Below, piece after piece: positions 5,727-8,713 of a DNA stretch of 8,713 bases. The notes beneath the pieces were generated by a model. It was not told the DNA's origin. It made no database searches and saw only the letters and a program-made list of their open reading frames with translations. Numbering within the stretch: position 1 is the stretch's first letter; each line of letters begins with the position of its first letter. The stretch is from Candidatus Faecivivens stercoravium (lineage in GTDB: Bacteria > Bacillota > Clostridia > Oscillospirales > Ruminococcaceae): the NCBI GenBank assembly GCA_018712425.1, contig DVHA01000261.1:1-8713 (forward strand). The letters are read 5' to 3'. The position numbers and the translations under genes are program-made.

Positions 5727-8099
5727 TTATGCGTCCGGGTTGACCGCCGTGTCGGGGGTCTCGCCGCCGCTGATCTCAAAACCGCCGGGGGCGCTGCTGT
5801 CGCCGCCCTCTTCGCCGTCGCCGGTGTCGGAGGATTCCGGCGCGGTATAATGCCCGCTGCAATACTCCGGCAGGGCACCCGCCTTATAATACCCGGTAGC
5901 CGTCGGGCAGCCGGAAGAGGCGAGCAGGCCGGTGGTGGTGCAGTACTGGGCCTGCACGACGTTGTCGCTGGCGGTAAACTCGACCGATTCCAGCCCCTCA
6001 TGCAGCGGCCCCATGACGTTGCCCCAGATGGTATCGGTGTCGTACATCCGGTTGCTGGGAAGACGGGCCTGGGTGTCGTATCCGGTCCAGACGCCGGCGA
6101 CGTAATAGGGCGTCATCCCGACAAAGGACATATCATAATACTCGGTGGTGGTACCAGTCTTGCCGACAACCGGCATATTGCTGAGGCGGGCGCCGGTACC
6201 GGTGCCGCTGTCAACAACCACCTTTAAGAGCCGGTTCATGATATAAGCGGTGTCCTCCGAGAAAGCGCGGCTCTTCTGCGGGGTGTTGTCCAATACAAGG
6301 TTGCCGGAAGTGTCCTCCACCCGTTCATAGGTGATCGGTTCGTAATAATACCCGCCGTTGCCGAAGGTAGCGAAGGCCGCCGTCAGTTCGTCCAGATGGA
6401 GGCCGTTGGTCAGCGACCCGACGCCGAGGGGCGCCAGCGCGTTGTCCCGGTCATCCAGCGTTGTAAAGCCCAGCTTGGTGCGCATGAATTCCAGGCTCCG
6501 GTCGGTGCCCAGCTGCTGCAGAATCTTGACAGGGATGGTGTTGCGGGAGATCCGGATCGCTTCCACGATCGTCATATTCCCACGGTAATCCCGCTCGTAG
6601 TTCTGCGGCCAGTCGCTCCCATCCTCGTTCTGCATGACCGGCGAGTCGTTTAGGATGGTCGACCAGTTGATCAGGTCGTACTCCATCGCCTGGCCATAGC
6701 TGGCCAGCGGCTTGATGGCCGAGCCGGGGGACCGGGTCGCCTGGGTGGCGCGGTTAAAGGAAAGGGTATTGGTCTTTTCGCCCTTCCCGCCGACCAGCGC
6801 CAGGATCCGCCCCTCATAATCCATAATCACCATCGCCGCCTCGGGGATCTCCCCATTCTCGTTCGGCGAAAGCTGGCTGGAAGAGAAGGTTGTCCAATCG
6901 TTGAACTTATCTTCCAGGTAGGTCTGCATATCCTGATCCACACAGGTGTAAATCCGGTAGCCGCCGTTGCGGAGCTGGCTGTCGGCGTAATCTTCCGTCC
7001 AGTTGTTTGCCTCCATCAGGTCGGCGGTGACATCCCGGATGACGGTGTCGACGTAGTAGGAGGTGACGCCGCTGGAAACTGCCGCCGTATCATCCTGCCC
7101 CTCGAACTGGTCGACAAGGACAATCTGGTTGGCGGAGAGTTCGGCGTACTGCTCATCGGTGATATAGGGATCCATCGTATTGTCCGGGTCGTCCGACACC
7201 ATCGCGTCGAGGACAGCCTGGTACTCTTCCGCCGTCTGCCCGACTGTCACGACCGGTGTCGCGATATATTCCTCATATTCCGCCTGGGTGATATACCCCT
7301 GGTCGTACATCTCATAGAGGACGTAGTTGTTCCGGCGGACAAGGTTTTCCTCCGGATGGAGGTCCGGCCTCAGGCTGTTGGGCGACCGGGTCATCGCCGC
7401 CAGCGACGCCGCCTGCGGGACGGTCAGTTCCGAGACGTGGCAGCCGAAATACTGCTGGCTCGCCGCCTCAATGCCGTAGACCCGCCCGCCGAGGAAGATG
7501 ATATTGAGGTAGGCCTCCAGGATCTCATCCTTGGTGTAATCCCGCTCCAGCTGGAGCGCCCGGAAAATCTCCCGGAGTTTCCGCACCGGCGTGACGTCGT
7601 CGTCGCTGGTGACGTTTTTAATCAGCTGCTGGGTGATGGTCGAGCCGCCGGCCCCATCCAGGCTGGCGTTTAAAACGGCCGAAATCGAGACCGACGCGGT
7701 GCGGAACCAGTCAACCCCGTCGTGCTCCCAGAACCGTTTGTCCTCCGAAGCGACAAACGCCTGCTGGACATAATCGGGGACCTCGTCCAGCGAGACCTCA
7801 ATCCGGTTCTGGTCGGCCGACAGCCGGTAGATTTCCTCCCAGCCGCCTTCGTCGTTCTGGGCGTAGAGCATCGTCGTATAACTTAAGCTGATATCATCCA
7901 GGCTGATGGAGTTGTTGGTGTCCATGAAGTTCATGACATAGACCATCATCGCGGTGATGACGATGCAGCCGGTGATAATCCCGATCAGGATAATTGTCAC
8001 CAGCGCCTTTAATGCCAGCGAGACCGCCCGCCCGGCGACCCGGACGCCGATGGCGGTGCCCCGTTCGACTTTATTCCTTTTTTTGCTTTTTCTTGCCAA
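5727..8099 (-). CDS. Class A penicillin-binding protein (PBP1A-type transglycosylase/transpeptidase)
   Basis: Polymerises lipid II into glycan strands and cross-links peptides on the outer face of the membrane; 790 residues. A basic cytoplasmic N-terminus (MARKSKKRNK) is followed by one membrane anchor at about 30-58. The GT51 domain is at about 75-260, with EDKRFWEHDGVD (catalytic Glu119), GGSTITQQLIKN (151-162) and the EAYLN-IFLGG motif (195-205). The transpeptidase domain has the SxxK box S460-A-I-K463, SRN at 518-520 and KTGTT at 647-651. Between them lies an acidic linker (about 280-345). The C-terminus carries three extracellular cysteines (720, 731, 747) and ends in a Ser/Gly/Glu-rich tail (754-790). 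The start codon is TTG (8097-8099), fixed by AAAGGAGG at 8109-8116, 9 nt upstream; no better start is in range. It is equivalent to ponA/PBP1 of other Firmicutes, though the exact paralogue is not certain. Confidence 0.96.
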   Translation of the reverse strand: MARKSKKRNKVERGTAIGVRVAGRAVSLALKALVTIILIGIITGCIVITAMMVYVMNFMDTNNSISLDDISLSYTTMLYAQNDEGGWEEIYRLSADQNRIEVSLDEVPDYVQQAFVASEDKRFWEHDGVDWFRTASVSISAVLNASLDGAGGSTITQQLIKNVTSDDDVTPVRKLREIFRALQLERDYTKDEILEAYLNIIFLGGRVYGIEAASQQYFGCHVSELTVPQAASLAAMTRSPNSLRPDLHPEENLVRRNNYVLYEMYDQGYITQAEYEEYIATPVVTVGQTAEEYQAVLDAMVSDDPDNTMDPYITDEQYAELSANQIVLVDQFEGQDDTAAVSSGVTSYYVDTVIRDVTADLMEANNWTEDYADSQLRNGGYRIYTCVDQDMQTYLEDKFNDWTTFSSSQLSPNENGEIPEAAMVIMDYEGRILALVGGKGEKTNTLSFNRATQATRSPGSAIKPLASYGQAMEYDLINWSTILNDSPVMQNEDGSDWPQNYERDYRGNMTIVEAIRISRNTIPVKILQQLGTDRSLEFMRTKLGFTTLDDRDNALAPLGVGSLTNGLHLDELTAAFATFGNGGYYYEPITYERVEDTSGNLVLDNTPQKSRAFSEDTAYIMNRLLKVVVDSGTGTGARLSNMPVVGKTGTTTEYYDMSFVGMTPYYVAGVWTGYDTQARLPSNRMYDTDTIWGNVMGPLHEGLESVEFTASDNVVQAQYCTTTGLLASSGCPTATGYYKAGALPEYCSGHYTAPESSDTGDGEEGGDSSAPGGFEISGGETPDTAVNPDA

Positions 8100-8151
8100 A
8101 TGTACTGGCCTCCTTTGCGCTTCTGGGAGCGAAAGCTCTATAACCGTGCAG

Positions 8152-8196
8152 GGAAACAGGCTTTAAGCGGTCCCGACCGCTTAGAAGACCGTTTCC
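8152..8196 (-). other. Structured 5' leader of the PBP transcript
   Basis: A perfect 9-bp stem TAAGCGGTC / GACCGCTTA (8164-8172, 8175-8183) is enclosed by GGAAAC / GTTTCC (8152-8157, 8191-8196). It lies between the promoter and the PBP Shine-Dalgarno site, so it would be part of the mRNA leader. No known riboswitch class was recognised and there is no T-run making it a terminator. Confidence 0.45.
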
Positions 8197-8229
8197 GGGC
8201 GCAGAAACCCCTATACATATACAGGTCTT

Positions 8230-8258
8230 ATTATAGCACACGGCCTGGCAAATTGTAA
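8230..8258 (-). promoter_or_regulatory. Promoter of the PBP gene (extended -10)
   Basis: On the minus strand, TATAAT (8230-8235) is preceded by TGC, giving the extended -10 form TGnTATAAT. A weak -35, TTACAA (8253-8258), lies 17 bp upstream. It is about 130 bp before the TTG start codon, leaving a long leader. Confidence 0.75.
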
Positions 8259-8315
8259 CCCCTAAATGAAAACGAATCGTAACCGAAATCTAAATCTGTT
8301 TCTGACGAAAACCAT

Positions 8316-8344
8316 AAAAACCGGGCGTATCCCGCGGGACCCGG
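8316..8344 (-). terminator. Possible second minus-strand terminator upstream of the PBP promoter
   Basis: On the minus strand, CCGGG (8340-8344) pairs with CCCGG (8321-8325), and the loop itself holds the palindrome TCCCGCGGGA (8330-8339). TTTTT follows (8316-8320). The outer stem is only 5 bp, so this is a modest call; it could be a back-up to the terminator at 8464-8495. Between 8345 and 8459 I see no gene or clear signal. Confidence 0.4.
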
Positions 8345-8459
8345 CTCATTGGAAGTGAAGCCCGGTCTCTGCCGCGCGGGGCATCAAAATGAAACAGCCT
8401 GCATTTCCGCAGCCCCAAACCCTCCGGCGTATAACCGCACCTTTTCCTGTGTAATTGCC

Positions 8460-8495
8460 AAAAACCCGCAAGTCCCGATAAAAGGACTTGCGGGT
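8460..8495 (-). terminator. Intrinsic terminator of a minus-strand gene that should lie to the right
   Basis: A perfect 12-bp stem ACCCGCAAGTCC / GGACTTGCGGGT (8464-8475 with 8484-8495), 8-nt loop. On the minus strand it is followed by TTTTT (8460-8464). It begins 8 nt after a TAA codon (8504-8506) that ends the reading GAG TGG GAA TAA, the normal end of guaA. So it was probably the terminator of guaA or of whatever gene stood there. Confidence 0.85.
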
Positions 8496-8503
8496 AGGAG
8501 CAT

Positions 8504-8515
8504 TTATTCCCACTC
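8504..8515 (-). other. Possible attachment-site core matching the 3' end of guaA
   Basis: The minus strand reads GAGTGGGAATAA, encoding Glu-Trp-Glu-stop, the conserved C-terminal end of GMP synthase. The codons before it (ATG GCT GAC GGG AGC) do not match GuaA, and a stop codon lies two codons before that ATG, so guaA itself is not here. A short guaA end followed by a terminator but preceded by foreign, AT-rich sequence is what an att site leaves when an element integrates into guaA. The intact gene end would be on the far side of the element, outside the window. Inference from a 12-bp match. Confidence 0.4.
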
Positions 8516-8589
8516 GCTCCCGTCAGCCATATTCTAAACGGATTTGCTTATGAGATTTAGCTCAGAGTATTTGCATTGTTTCCATTATC

Positions 8590-8616
8590 CAGATAGTTTG
8601 GGCTATCTGATTTTTT
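8590..8616 (+). terminator. Small hairpin with T-run in the AT-rich right edge
   Basis: CAGATAG (8590-8596) and CTATCTG (8603-8609) form a perfect 7-bp stem with a 6-nt loop, followed by ATTTTTT on the plus strand. It could be a weak plus-strand terminator or a structural mark near an integrase attachment site. Confidence 0.45.
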
Positions 8617-8637
8617 GTTGCCATGATGTTGCCATGA
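8616..8637 (+). repeat. Tandem 11-bp direct repeat
   Basis: TGTTGCCATGA occurs twice back to back (8616-8626, 8627-8637), about 100 bp from the candidate attachment core. Paired short direct repeats near att sites often serve as arm-type binding sites for tyrosine integrases; that role is inferred. Confidence 0.6.
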
Positions 8638-8713
8638 AAGACCACTCTAGAGAACTATAAATCAAACCGTTTTGACTATTTTATAAGATGGAGTTTCATC
8701 CTTGTGATCAAAT

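Noticed and set aside
8100..8230. Riboswitch in the PBP leader
   Set aside because: A stem is present, but no conserved core of any riboswitch class known to me can be seen.
8349..8537. 62-codon open frame on the plus strand
   Set aside because: It runs through the terminator at 8464-8495, has no Shine-Dalgarno site and no recognisable composition or motif.
8662..8712. Possible 16-codon tail of a minus-strand gene entering from the right (ends in TGA at 8662-8664)
   Set aside because: Too short to judge and without a recognisable motif; it could be the end of an integrase gene, but the sequence in hand does not show this.

Overview
The window looks like chromosomal DNA of a fairly GC-rich Firmicute, most likely a gut member of the Oscillospiraceae/Ruminococcaceae. 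The grounds are Shine-Dalgarno sites of the AAAGG/AAGGAGG type, TTGACA/TATAAT-like promoters with 17-bp spacers, GC-rich codon use, and the gene set (SDR-type mannonate oxidoreductase next to uxuA, a clostridial-type PBP1A). This taxonomic placement is inference from composition and gene families, not a database result.

Layout from left to right: (i) 32-1750, minus strand, a cytoplasmic NagZ-like family 3 glycoside hydrolase; (ii) 1751-1990, a divergent promoter region; (iii) 1991-3049, plus strand, mannonate dehydratase UxuA; (iv) 3050-3528, a 479-bp gene-free stretch packed with palindromes: one arm of a 95-nt repeat, then two inverted copies of a 67-68-nt cloverleaf-like element; (v) 3529-4377, plus strand, an SDR oxidoreductase, probably the fructuronate reductase (mannonate oxidoreductase) partner of UxuA; (vi) 4378-4655, a strong terminator plus the second, inverted arm of the 95-nt repeat; (vii) 4656-5633, minus strand, a D-2-hydroxyacid dehydrogenase; (viii) 5685-5716, a terminator; (ix) 5727-8099, minus strand, a class A penicillin-binding protein starting at TTG; (x) 8100-8713, its promoter and leader, two minus-strand terminators, and an AT-rich right edge that resembles the junction of an element integrated at the 3' end of guaA.

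Metabolically, UxuA and the SDR protein catalyse adjoining steps of hexuronate use: fructuronate is reduced to mannonate, and mannonate is dehydrated to 2-keto-3-deoxygluconate. The GH3 enzyme, divergently transcribed from uxuA, may supply sugars from glycans or recycled cell wall. The hydroxyacid dehydrogenase may handle a related 2-keto acid, but its substrate cannot be read from sequence. The PBP is an unrelated housekeeping cell-wall gene.

The most unusual content is non-coding. The SDR gene is bracketed by 95-nt inverted repeats. Between it and uxuA lies an inverted pair of three-stem palindromic elements whose copies differ largely by compensatory base-pair changes, which indicates that the folded form is what has been kept. 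I do not recognise this element by name.
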